DNA from: a candidate division WWE3 bacterium RIFCSPHIGHO2_01_FULL_40_23
Lineage (GTDB): Bacteria; Patescibacteria; WWE3; UBA101185; 2-01-FULL-41-18
Reading direction: 5' to 3'
Assembly (NCBI GenBank): GCA_001772615.1
Contig: MEUZ01000003.1
Location: forward strand, 310,001 to 374,000
Length of the DNA stretch: 64,000 bases
The notes under the pieces were generated by a model, which made no database searches, was not told where the DNA came from, and saw only the letters and a program-made list of their open reading frames with translations. Below are positions 48,593-56,862 of this stretch, piece by piece. The position numbers and the translations under genes are program-made. Position 1 is the first letter of the stretch. Every line of letters begins with the position of its first letter.

Positions 48593-49597
48593 TTACACAA
48601 TCATGCTAGCAACACTTTCGAGTGTGCCATCCGGAAGCGTAAGAGCCTGAATAAACTTTCCTGCAAGCGGTAGGCGTGAAGCTGCAATCTGATGAAAAGG
48701 ATCAATCAGGCTGTTGACCACACAACCACAATGGGAGCAGTCCGCTTCAGGGCCAAAGATACACTGCCCCTTGGGCTTCCCGTGAAAGTCGTAGGATATA
48801 ACCCTGTTGGCGATTGCACACATTGCAGGCGAATACGTAGCAGTATGATCCGGATGCAAAGTGCCAATTTGCGCTTCACTCATATTGATCCTCGCACCCA
48901 TCTGCCGAAGCTTGAGGAGAAGCTCCACAAAGTCTGCTCTTTGCGCATCGGTCGGAGCCCAATCGGGAAGGCTTTCCCCAATGGGAGGTGTGGCGGTACT
49001 AAATACCATCCCATCAATCCCAGGGAAACCATCCAGCTGCCAAATCAACCTTTCCATCTCTCCCGCGTTGGCGCTCATAAGCACCGTGTGGCTGAAGACT
49101 GGGAAAACATGGCCTAAAGCACTAGCTTTCTCACGCCCTAAAAGTATTTGGCGTCTTGCCCTATCAGCCAAACCTGGAACGCCCCTCAAACGGTTATGCA
49201 TCTCATCAGGCCCATCAATACTCACAACGTAGGTCACGGGAGATTGCCTTCCATTCTTTACGAAAGTTCCCATCTCGTAGAAGAAGGTTGTAATAATCCA
49301 TGTGATCGGCGTGATCCCGACAACATGATGAAGCTCTTTCCTTCGCGCTCCAGGTTCACCTCCTACTATGGTCAGGTGAACCGCCCCTGCTTTAACTGCA
49401 TCCGAGATAATCTTTACCCAACCCTCAATGGGGAGCCCGTGAGGGCCCGATTTAATCACCGGCACGTAGCAATCAGGGCATTCCATAGGGCAAACCTGGG
49501 TTATCTCAACCGATAAGCCCATGTACCCATTAGCCCCAAGTCTTGAAACCGGAGTAGCCAGCCTTGCCAAAGTCATAAAGTTATGCCAGCTTGACAT
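48593..49597 (-). CDS. Radical SAM enzyme of unknown substrate
   Basis: 334 residues. The [4Fe-4S] SAM motif is CPMECPDCY (Cys36, 40, 43), a CxxxCxxC variant. GGEP (VGGEPG, ~76) and VVSIDGPDEMHNRLRG belong to the TIM barrel. The C-terminal region has further Cys in GQCIFGPEADCSHCGCVV, which may bind a second cluster in SPASM style. ATG chosen at 49597 with GGAG 7 nt upstream. Base composition is GC-richer than the neighbours. No precursor peptide or partner enzyme is recognised next to it. Confidence 0.85.
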   Translation of the reverse strand: MSSWHNFMTLARLATPVSRLGANGYMGLSVEITQVCPMECPDCYVPVIKSGPHGLPIEGWVKIISDAVKAGAVHLTIVGGEPGARRKELHHVVGITPITWIITTFFYEMGTFVKNGRQSPVTYVVSIDGPDEMHNRLRGVPGLADRARRQILLGREKASALGHVFPVFSHTVLMSANAGEMERLIWQLDGFPGIDGMVFSTATPPIGESLPDWAPTDAQRADFVELLLKLRQMGARINMSEAQIGTLHPDHTATYSPAMCAIANRVISYDFHGKPKGQCIFGPEADCSHCGCVVNSLIDPFHQIAASRLPLAGKFIQALTLPDGTLESVASMIV

Positions 49598-49705
49598 CTT
49601 CACTCTCCTTTCGCATTTTGGTTTTGGCTAATGTTACTATAAATTATCACAATTACAAACTTTGTATAATCACTCGTGAGTTTAATTTAAGGATAATAAC
49701 AAACC

Positions 49706-49714
49706 TGATATAAT
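49706..49714 (+). promoter_or_regulatory. Extended -10 promoter
   Basis: TGATATAAT, a full consensus extended -10, upstream of the small membrane protein gene at 49739. Confidence 0.6.
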
Positions 49715-49738
49715 AAGGCTTAGAAAGGAGTGACACCC

Positions 49739-49999
49739 GTGGAGATAAACGCACTAACAATTGGTGCAGCTTATGTTGTTATAAACTACATTGTTGTGGG
49801 GATAGTCGTCGGTAGCTTACTTTACGAACTCATGAAAGAAGTTCGCAAGAAGAAAGCATATAGTGGGGTGGACTGGAGAACACATGCGCCCAGCCGGTGG
49901 GAAATGCCAGCTCTTATCACGGCTTTTGCACTTTCCCCAATTTCATTACCTGCTTCTTTCCTCCTGCTCCTGTTCCTTCTGGAATATGCACCGGGGTAG
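49739..49999 (+). CDS. Small membrane protein of unknown function
   Basis: 86 residues with two hydrophobic stretches (~5-26 and ~58-82), basic between them (EVRKKKAYSG). It starts at a GTG with AAAGGAG 8 nt upstream; an earlier GTG overlaps that ribosome binding site and is rejected. It has its own promoter and terminator. It resembles the two proteins at 46730 and 46998 in layout only. Confidence 0.65.
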   Translation: MEINALTIGAAYVVINYIVVGIVVGSLLYELMKEVRKKKAYSGVDWRTHAPSRWEMPALITAFALSPISLPASFLLLLFLLEYAPG

Positions 50000-50016
50000 C
50001 AGGAACGCGAGAGTTA

Positions 50017-50060
50017 AAACAGCCCCTAAAATCAGGTGAACCAAGAGGGCTGTTTTTTAT
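50017..50060 (+). terminator. Rho-independent terminator
   Basis: AAACAGCCC (50017-50025) pairs with GGGCTGTTT (50047-50055) and is followed by more T. It lies directly before the murT promoter. Confidence 0.85.
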
Positions 50061-50065
50061 TCTTC

Positions 50066-50074
50066 TGTTAAAAT
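50066..50074 (+). promoter_or_regulatory. Extended -10 giving leaderless murT mRNA
   Basis: TGTTAAAAT, then GCCTGT and the murT ATG at 50081. Confidence 0.6.
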
Positions 50075-50080
50075 GCCTGT

Positions 50081-51370
50081 ATGCTTTCTCTGATAATCGT
50101 TAAGGCCGTGCTTATCTGTATCCGCACATTTACAAAATATTCCGGTACTGCTCTTCCCGGTCTCATTGTAGAAACCTACTTTCCCAAAACCTTTGAAAAA
50201 CTTTTAAGAAATATAAAGCACATGGTTCTTGTTACAGGAACAAACGGCAAAACCACAACTTCAAGAATGCTTTGCCATCTGCTTAAAAAAAATAATGTGG
50301 GTTTTATTTCAAATCCGAGTGGTTCCAATTTATTAAGAGGGATTGCATCAACTCTAGCCGAAAATTCGGACATTGCAGGAAATATAAAAACTAATCTGGC
50401 TGTTTTTGAGATAGAGGAGGCAAGTCTTCCGAAACTTACAGGTATAATAAGGCCCGACATAATTATCGTAACAAACATTTTCCGGGACCAGCTTGATGCA
50501 TACGGTGAAATTGACAAAACGTACCAATACCTAAAAGAGGGCATAGAAAAATCCGATAACCCAAGATTAATCCTAAACGCGGATGATGAAAGGGTGAGAA
50601 GCTTAAGAAATTTTTCAAAAAATGAGGTGGATCTTATTTCTTTTGAAAAAGCTTACCTAAGGCATATAAAATTTGAGAATAGAGAAAGTAAAAATACTGC
50701 CACCAATATTAAAGCATGTGAGATTAGAAATGTTGAGGTTCATAAGGACTTAGGTATTTCCTTTGATCTTTCTTACGGTGAAGGAAAAATTAAAAAGATT
50801 GCAACTTTATCCCCCGGTTTTCATAACGCTTTTAACGCATCGGCCGCTATTATCAGCTTTGACTCTCTCTCAAAACTTGGGGTAGTTAAAGCTAATAAAC
50901 CTGATACCAGCTTAAGCGATTTCAAACCCCCATTTGGAAGAGGCGAAATTATTAAGGTAGGAAATACTAAATTTCAGATCCTTCTTTTTAAAAATCCTGC
51001 CGGAGCAAACCTTAATCTTCATCTTCTTGAAAGTGTACAGAAGCGTGAAGCGGTATTTTTAATTCTTAATGACAACACGGCAGACGGGAAAGATGTTTCA
51101 TGGATCTGGGATTGCGATTTCACTCTTTTGAAAAATCTTAACTTCAAAAACGTTTACATCTCGGGAACAAGAGCCTTTGATCTGGCCTTAAGGCTAAAGT
51201 ATGAAGGAATTGAAGTTTCCCAAGTAGATGGGAACGCACATAAAATACTTGATTTAATTCTTAAAGAAAACTTTGATATGGTGTATGTACTTCCAACCTA
51301 CACAGCAATGCTTTCAGTCAGGGGTTTACTATCACAACATACTGGAGTTAAAGAAATTTGGAAACACTAA
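50081..51370 (+). CDS. murT: Lipid II isoglutaminyl synthase subunit MurT, without zinc ribbon
   Basis: Mur-ligase-like subunit that, with GatD, amidates the alpha-carboxyl of D-Glu in lipid II. P-loop GTNGKTTT (53-60), IVTNIFRDQLDAYGE and LILNADDERVRSL are the central-domain motifs, and the C-terminal DUF1727 domain ends in VYVLPTYTAMLSVRGLL. 429 residues. The four-Cys zinc ribbon inserted in the central domain of known MurT proteins is absent; the corresponding region (~195-225) has a single Cys. gatD follows by 13 nt. Confidence 0.9.
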   Translation: MLSLIIVKAVLICIRTFTKYSGTALPGLIVETYFPKTFEKLLRNIKHMVLVTGTNGKTTTSRMLCHLLKKNNVGFISNPSGSNLLRGIASTLAENSDIAGNIKTNLAVFEIEEASLPKLTGIIRPDIIIVTNIFRDQLDAYGEIDKTYQYLKEGIEKSDNPRLILNADDERVRSLRNFSKNEVDLISFEKAYLRHIKFENRESKNTATNIKACEIRNVEVHKDLGISFDLSYGEGKIKKIATLSPGFHNAFNASAAIISFDSLSKLGVVKANKPDTSLSDFKPPFGRGEIIKVGNTKFQILLFKNPAGANLNLHLLESVQKREAVFLILNDNTADGKDVSWIWDCDFTLLKNLNFKNVYISGTRAFDLALRLKYEGIEVSQVDGNAHKILDLILKENFDMVYVLPTYTAMLSVRGLLSQHTGVKEIWKH

Positions 51371-51383
51371 GGAGAATAAGGGT

Positions 51384-52148
51384 ATGAACCTAAAACTAAA
51401 CCACTTATATTCCCAAAACCTTAACATTTACGGAGATCTTGGAAATATTATTGCCTTTAAATACAAGGCAGAAAAAGCGGGGATAAACCTTTATGTGTCT
51501 CACACAGAAATCGGTGAAGAAATAAGCGAAGCCGATATTTACTTTATAGGAGGCGGGCAGGATCAAGACCAAATCCTGGTCTATGAGGATCTTCTTAGAC
51601 ACAAAGGCTTCATCCTAAATGAAGTTGAGAAAGGCAAAGTTTTTCTTCTTATTTGTGGAGGCTACCAGCTTTTTGGCAAATACTTTGTGGATGGAGAGGG
51701 GAATGCGCTAAAGGGGCTTTCCATTCTTGATCTTGAAACTAACTCACCGGATAGCAAAGTTTCATCCCGCTGCATTGGAAATATTGTTGCTCAATTAAAC
51801 AGTGGGTTTATTAAACACTGGGACGTTGATGCATCTTTTTCAAAATACATAGTTGGTTTTGAAAATCACGGAGGGCAAACTAAACTTCTAACTGACCAGG
51901 TTAAACCGATTGGAGAGGTAATCAAGGGCTTTGGCAATAACTCAACCGACAAAGTTGAAGGCTGTTTTTACAAAAACATCATCGGATCATATATGCATGG
52001 GTCCTTCCTTCCCAAAAACCCCCACATCACAAACGCCATTTTAAAAAAAGCCCTCTTGCAAAAGTACAATGATGTAACTTTTGAAAACCTCTATGAAGGG
52101 GAGGAAAAGAAAGCTCATCAACTGATCCTCATGAGATCTGGATTTTAA
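51384..52148 (+). CDS. gatD: Lipid II isoglutaminyl synthase glutaminase subunit GatD
   Basis: Class I-type glutamine amidotransferase that supplies ammonia to MurT. The nucleophile is Cys91 in FLLICGGYQLFG; the catalytic His is in IIGSYMHGSFLPKNP. 254 residues, normal for GatD. I chose the ATG at 51384, just after murT, with AAGGAG 9-10 nt upstream. With murT it shows that this organism makes and amidates peptidoglycan precursors. Confidence 0.9.
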   Translation: MNLKLNHLYSQNLNIYGDLGNIIAFKYKAEKAGINLYVSHTEIGEEISEADIYFIGGGQDQDQILVYEDLLRHKGFILNEVEKGKVFLLICGGYQLFGKYFVDGEGNALKGLSILDLETNSPDSKVSSRCIGNIVAQLNSGFIKHWDVDASFSKYIVGFENHGGQTKLLTDQVKPIGEVIKGFGNNSTDKVEGCFYKNIIGSYMHGSFLPKNPHITNAILKKALLQKYNDVTFENLYEGEEKKAHQLILMRSGF

Positions 52149-52161
52149 AGCCGTAAGAGAA

Positions 52162-53229
52162 TCAAATAGTTCCTCGGGGCAAGTAATTCTTTAAATTCTG
52201 GGCGTTAATATTAACCGATTTGCTTTTACCCTCCACAATCTCTCTAGCAACTTTTCTTGCTATTGCTTCAAGGGTTCTATTTAAACTTCTGATACCGGAA
52301 TCAAAACCCAAAGGTCTTATGACCTGCCCCCAAAGACCGGGATCAATTGTAAGATCCTCCTTTGTCAGTCCCGCGTTAGCTAAAACTTTAGGCAAAAGAT
52401 AGTCCCTGGCGATAACCTCCTTTTCATAATCCGTGTATGAAGGCATTTTTATAATCTCCATTCTGTCAAGAAGCGCCGTAGATAAAGTCCCAAGCCCGTT
52501 TGCACTGCAGACAAACAAAACTTCAGATAAATCAACGGGATAATCAATATAATGATCCCTGAAAGAAGTGTTTTGATTAGGGTCCAAAATTTCAAGAAGG
52601 GTTGCCATCACATCCTGTCTTAACCCAGTCTCACCGCTTGACTTGTCTATTTCATCAAGAAGGATCAAAGGGTTCATTACACCTGATCTTACCAAAGCTT
52701 TTATAATCTGGCCCGGCTCCGCTTCAGGAAAGACTTTACTTCTTCCTCTTAACTCCAGTACGGAGCCAATACCTCCCATTGCAATCCTTACAAACTTTCT
52801 GCCAAGAGCATCCGCAAGAGATATGGCAAAAGTAGTTTTCCCGATGCCCTGCAGACCTACAAACAAAAGTATCGGAGATTTTGAAATCGCTTCCTTTACT
52901 GATCTTCCCTTAAGTATCGCGGTTGATAAATACTCAAGTATTCTATCCTTCACTTCCTCAAGCCCAAAATGATTGGCATCAAGAAGCTTTTTAGTCGCAG
53001 AAAGATCAAGATTGTCGGTCGTTCTTTTGCTCCAGGGGATGCTGACAAGAATATCAATATATCTTGCCAAAGTGTCATACCCTTCGGTATAACCCCCAAG
53101 CTTTGCCATCCTGTTAAGACGGTCAAGCATCCCTTTTACTCTTTTTAAAAGTTCAGGGGGCATCCCGACCGAAGTATTTACCCGATCCGAAAGTTCCTTA
53201 AGTTCCTCAAAAACAAATTCTTCTGCCAT
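52162..53229 (-). CDS. Lon-type AAA+ ATPase without protease domain
   Basis: 355 residues covering a short helical N-terminal part (~1-85, DTLARYIDILVSIPWSK as in Lon) and the full Lon AAA+ module: Walker A GLQGIGKT (125-132), RGRSKVFPEAEPGQIIKAL, Walker B LILLDEID (188-195), LLEILDPNQNTSFRDHYIDY, Arg finger in LLDRMEI. It stops where the Ser-Lys protease domain would begin; the last residues are KNYLPRGTI and TAA. The usual Lon N-terminal substrate domain is absent too. It may be an unfoldase or remodeller. It lies 6 nt from the next gene. Confidence 0.85.
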   Translation of the reverse strand: MAEEFVFEELKELSDRVNTSVGMPPELLKRVKGMLDRLNRMAKLGGYTEGYDTLARYIDILVSIPWSKRTTDNLDLSATKKLLDANHFGLEEVKDRILEYLSTAILKGRSVKEAISKSPILLFVGLQGIGKTTFAISLADALGRKFVRIAMGGIGSVLELRGRSKVFPEAEPGQIIKALVRSGVMNPLILLDEIDKSSGETGLRQDVMATLLEILDPNQNTSFRDHYIDYPVDLSEVLFVCSANGLGTLSTALLDRMEIIKMPSYTDYEKEVIARDYLLPKVLANAGLTKEDLTIDPGLWGQVIRPLGFDSGIRSLNRTLEAIARKVAREIVEGKSKSVNINAQNLKNYLPRGTI

Positions 53230-53235
53230 AAATGC

Positions 53236-54171
53236 CTAATTTAATACGTAACTATTCTTATTTCTTTTAACCATCACATCAACAATTTCCGAAAACCTGG
53301 ATTTATATAAAGGACTTTTCTTTAACTCTGAAAGATCCTCGCTTGCCGATTCAGTTAGCAGAAGGATAAGAAGCTTTCCCTGCGAGGGAACGGAGTTTTT
53401 TGCGGTTGCGTACTTTGAATTTAATGAAAAACTTAAAATGGTCTTGCCCTTTGCTCTTTTTACATCCTCAAAAACTTCCGAGTCATTTGAGACAACCAAA
53501 TAATCATCAACAAGCCGCGCTGAAAAACTGGACTCTTTTGTAGCTTCCGCAAGAACACTTAGCTTTTCATTATTCTTGGCCTTTGATAAAAATCCCCATA
53601 CTCTTTTTCGGCCGGAGCCATTCTTATCCTTAATTCTTGAGAATATTACATACTGTCTATCAAGAAGAGTTTCGACATCAGACAGCTTAAGGTCGGTTTT
53701 TGGAACCGATGTGGAAAGCGGTAAATTCGTAAAAGAAGATAAAAATTTAGAAATATCAAATCCCTCCACATACAAATCAACATCGGGCGGAATCAGAGAA
53801 GATAGGGACTGATTGCCAAATGAGGCAAGGGGAAGATCAGCGTCCGTTTTTAATATCCTCTCATCAACCAAGACCTCTTTAACGGGAGTGCTTCTTTTTT
53901 TTGTGATTGCATTAAGCCTTGATAAAAACATAGCCGAAGCAGTTAAAAGGATAATTACCAAAATGAAAACGATGTAAGAAGTTTTAAGTTTTAAAATATC
54001 TTTTGAGAATTCTTCCTTAACAATAAAAAGCGGGGGTGTTAAATGACCTTTAAGGTAAGTCCTGACATCGGCTGAGGTTAGCTCCTGCGGAAGCTTCGCA
54101 CCGCATCTGAAACAAAAGTAATTACCGACAATTCCAAGTCCTTCTCTGCAAACAGGGCAGGTTCTTTCCAT
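53236..54171 (-). CDS. Zinc-ribbon membrane protein of unknown function
   Basis: 311 residues. The N terminus has a zinc ribbon (CPVC...CFRC, Cys4, 7, 19, 22), then a cytosolic linker, one membrane helix (~66-84) and a ~220-residue extracytoplasmic domain. The last resembles DUF3352-like proteins only weakly. It lies 6 nt upstream of the Lon-like ATPase gene and probably shares its transcript. Confidence 0.6.
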   Translation of the reverse strand: MERTCPVCREGLGIVGNYFCFRCGAKLPQELTSADVRTYLKGHLTPPLFIVKEEFSKDILKLKTSYIVFILVIILLTASAMFLSRLNAITKKRSTPVKEVLVDERILKTDADLPLASFGNQSLSSLIPPDVDLYVEGFDISKFLSSFTNLPLSTSVPKTDLKLSDVETLLDRQYVIFSRIKDKNGSGRKRVWGFLSKAKNNEKLSVLAEATKESSFSARLVDDYLVVSNDSEVFEDVKRAKGKTILSFSLNSKYATAKNSVPSQGKLLILLLTESASEDLSELKKSPLYKSRFSEIVDVMVKRNKNSYVLN

Positions 54172-54230
54172 AAGAGTATTCTAACAAAGACGAAGAGACC
54201 AACAAATAGACTTAAGTTACGATCAAAACC

Positions 54231-56420
54231 TCAGCGCCTTGGAGGCCTTCCGCCAAAACCTCTTCTTCTATTGTCATCAAAGTTTCGCCTTCTTTCAAAA
54301 CCGCCCTTCGTATTACCTCCATTCTCACTTAACGTTTTTTTGGAAAGGCTTATCTTGCCCGAAGAAGGATCAACATCCAAAACCTTTACAGTAACCTTAT
54401 CTCCTTCCTTTAACACATCTCTTACATTGGTCACATACTCATTTGAAAGTTCGCTCACATGAACAAGACCTTCTTTCCCGGGGGAAATCTCCACAACGGC
54501 GCCAAAATCAAGGATCTTTTTTACTGTACCCTCGTAAACTTCACCGGGCATAATAACCCTGGTTAATGCTTCTACCATTGACTTTGCCTTATCCATACCC
54601 TCGGATGAAGGAGCGGAAATTGAAATAGTTCCGTCATCCTCAATCCCAAGCGTTGCACCTGTTTTTGACTCAATATCTCTAATTGTCTTCCCTCCGCTTC
54701 CAATGACAAGCCCTATCTGTTCAGGCTTAATTTTTATGGTGATCATTTTAGGAGCATACTCGCTAAGAGCAGTCCTTGGAGATGGTATAGCCTCATACAT
54801 TTTGTCAAGAATTTTAAGTCTTGCTCTTTTTGACTGCTCAACAATTTTTGGAAGAAGGTCCAAAGGAACTCCTTTAGTCAGCTTGATATCAACCTGAACG
54901 GAGGTCACACCTTCTCTTGTACCAGTCATCTTAAAATCCATAAAACCGTAAGCATCTTCCCTGTACGCTATATCGGTTAAAATCACAAACTCTGTTTCTT
55001 CCTCGTTTGCAATAAGTCCTATGGCAATTCCGGCAACGTGACCTTTTATCGGAACCCCTGCATCCATTAACGCTAAAGAAGAACCGCAGGTGGAGGCCAT
55101 AGATGACGAACCGCTTTGAGATAACACCTCGCTTACAAGCCTTACCATATAAGGAAATATGCTCTTATCAGGAAGAACAGGATACATAGCTTTTTCGGCA
55201 AGCATCCCATGACCGATTTCACGCCCGCCGGGCGCTCCTCCAAGCCTTTTGGCAAGCTCCCCGACCGAATATTGAGGCGCGTTGTAATGGTGTATATATC
55301 TTTTTGATTCCTCGCCGTACATACTTTGAATTAACTGTTCCAAAGAAGGAGAGCCAAGCGTGACAACCGTCAAAGCCTGCGTCAGGCCTCTTGTAAATAA
55401 GGCACTTCCGTGTGTTCTTGGAAGGACCGAAAGCTCAACCTGCACATCTCTTATATCCTCAACACCTCTTCCATCAGATCTTTTCTTTTCCTCCAACACA
55501 AGATGGCGCATCTCATCGGTTTCAACTTTGTAAAATGCTCTTGCCATTTCATTTTTCGTATATTTTCCTTCAAAAGCGTTAAAAAGTTCCTCCAAAAGTA
55601 TCTGCTCTTCAGCCTGCATTTCGGTTTTTTCAAGATTCTTCTGCATCATCTCCCTAACCCTTTTTCCTATTGTGTTTCTTACATCCGTTACAAGCTCTGA
55701 AGGCAAGGCTTTTGACACATACAAATACTTATCATTCCCAACCTCACTTGCAAACTCTTTAAGAAAAGAGGAAAGATCTTTTGTATTTTCATTTACAAAA
55801 TTAACGGCTTCCACAATCTTTTCTTCCGAAAGATCGGAACATTGTGCCTCCATCGCAAGAAATTTCTCATTTATTAAGGAGACCACAAGATCCATCGTGG
55901 ATTCATCCAAAGCCTCAACTGAAGGGTTTAAAATAAAGTTTCCCTCTTTATCTATTCCGACTCTTGAGGTGACCATAGGGCCGTTCCAAGGAATATCGGA
56001 TGAGTGAAGCGCAGCCGAGGTCGCAATCATTGCGAGGACTTCGGGGTCTGAATCCTTGTCAATTGACAAAACCGTAACCACAACGTTTATTTCATCCTGA
56101 TAATCCTTAGGGAATAAAGGGCGTATGGCGTGGTCTATCAGCCTGCCTGCAATTCTTGCTTGATCAGTGGGTGCACCTTCTCTTTTAACCCACCTTGAAG
56201 ATTTTATTAAACCCCCCGCGTAAAGCTTTTCTTCATAGTTTACTGTCAAGGGAAGAAAGTCTACCTCGGTTTTAGGGGTTCCTGAAACCACCGCTGCAAT
56301 GACAACGGTGTCACCCCATCTCGCGTAAACCGCGCTATTTGCCTGCTTTGCAAGCTTTCCGGTCTCAAGGCTTAAAGACCTTCCCGAAAACATCATTTCT
56401 TTTTTTACATATTTATTCAT
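54231..56420 (-). CDS. pnp: Polyribonucleotide nucleotidyltransferase
   Basis: 3'-5' phosphorolytic exoribonuclease in RNA decay. Two RNase PH domains, the second with GGREIGHGMLAEKAM and SQSGSSSMASTCGSSLALMD, then KH (IGLVIGSGGKTIRDIE) and S1 (GEVYEGTVKKILDFGAVVEI) domains. 729 residues. The C terminus adds an Arg/Gly-rich tail (residues ~705-729), which could bind RNA. It follows rpsO, the usual pairing. The leader contains a strong Shine-Dalgarno before an AUG-UAA pair. Confidence 0.97.
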   Translation of the reverse strand: MNKYVKKEMMFSGRSLSLETGKLAKQANSAVYARWGDTVVIAAVVSGTPKTEVDFLPLTVNYEEKLYAGGLIKSSRWVKREGAPTDQARIAGRLIDHAIRPLFPKDYQDEINVVVTVLSIDKDSDPEVLAMIATSAALHSSDIPWNGPMVTSRVGIDKEGNFILNPSVEALDESTMDLVVSLINEKFLAMEAQCSDLSEEKIVEAVNFVNENTKDLSSFLKEFASEVGNDKYLYVSKALPSELVTDVRNTIGKRVREMMQKNLEKTEMQAEEQILLEELFNAFEGKYTKNEMARAFYKVETDEMRHLVLEEKKRSDGRGVEDIRDVQVELSVLPRTHGSALFTRGLTQALTVVTLGSPSLEQLIQSMYGEESKRYIHHYNAPQYSVGELAKRLGGAPGGREIGHGMLAEKAMYPVLPDKSIFPYMVRLVSEVLSQSGSSSMASTCGSSLALMDAGVPIKGHVAGIAIGLIANEEETEFVILTDIAYREDAYGFMDFKMTGTREGVTSVQVDIKLTKGVPLDLLPKIVEQSKRARLKILDKMYEAIPSPRTALSEYAPKMITIKIKPEQIGLVIGSGGKTIRDIESKTGATLGIEDDGTISISAPSSEGMDKAKSMVEALTRVIMPGEVYEGTVKKILDFGAVVEISPGKEGLVHVSELSNEYVTNVRDVLKEGDKVTVKVLDVDPSSGKISLSKKTLSENGGNTKGGFERRRNFDDNRRRGFGGRPPRR

Positions 56421-56534
56421 TTTTAACTCGGGAAAATAAAGTTTAGAGTCAAGAGTAAGAGGCCTAAATCCGGATGCAACAAAGTTACATTCAGGTTTGC
56501 ACCTCCTATCTTAGTAAGTCTTAACGGTAATACT

Positions 56535-56804
56535 TTATTTCTCCAGTTTTAACTTTTCTACTATTTTTTTGTATCTCTCCTCATCCTTCTTCTTAAGATA
56601 AAGAAGGAGTCTTCTCCTTTTATTGACCATCTGCAAAAGCCCTCTTCTTGAGTGTACATCTTTTTTATGATCTTTAAGATGGGTTGAAAGGGAGTTTATC
56701 CTTTCGGTTAAAAGAGCAACCTGCACCTCTGGTGATCCCGTATCGCCTTTATGCGTCTTGTAGGATTCTATGATTTTGGTCTTTTTCTCTTTAACAAGCG
56801 TCAT
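56535..56804 (-). CDS. rpsO: 30S ribosomal protein S15
   Basis: uS15, binds the central domain of 16S rRNA and a bridge to the 50S. The 89 residues are exactly typical: HKGDTGSPEVQVALLTERIN and LKDHKKDVHSRRGLLQMVNK are the family signatures. The start lies 11 nt after a TACAAT box, so the predicted leader is ~4-5 nt. Confidence 0.97.
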   Translation of the reverse strand: MTLVKEKKTKIIESYKTHKGDTGSPEVQVALLTERINSLSTHLKDHKKDVHSRRGLLQMVNKRRRLLLYLKKKDEERYKKIVEKLKLEK

Positions 56805-56815
56805 ATCTTACTGTT

Positions 56816-56844
56816 ATTGTAGCAACAAAAACCTACAATGGCAA
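56816..56844 (-). promoter_or_regulatory. Promoter of rpsO-pnp
   Basis: TTGCCA (56844-56839), 17-nt spacer, TACAAT (56821-56816) with an extended TGC before it. The ATG is at 56804. Confidence 0.7.
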
Positions 56845-56862
56845 CCGAAACAAATGGGAAAT

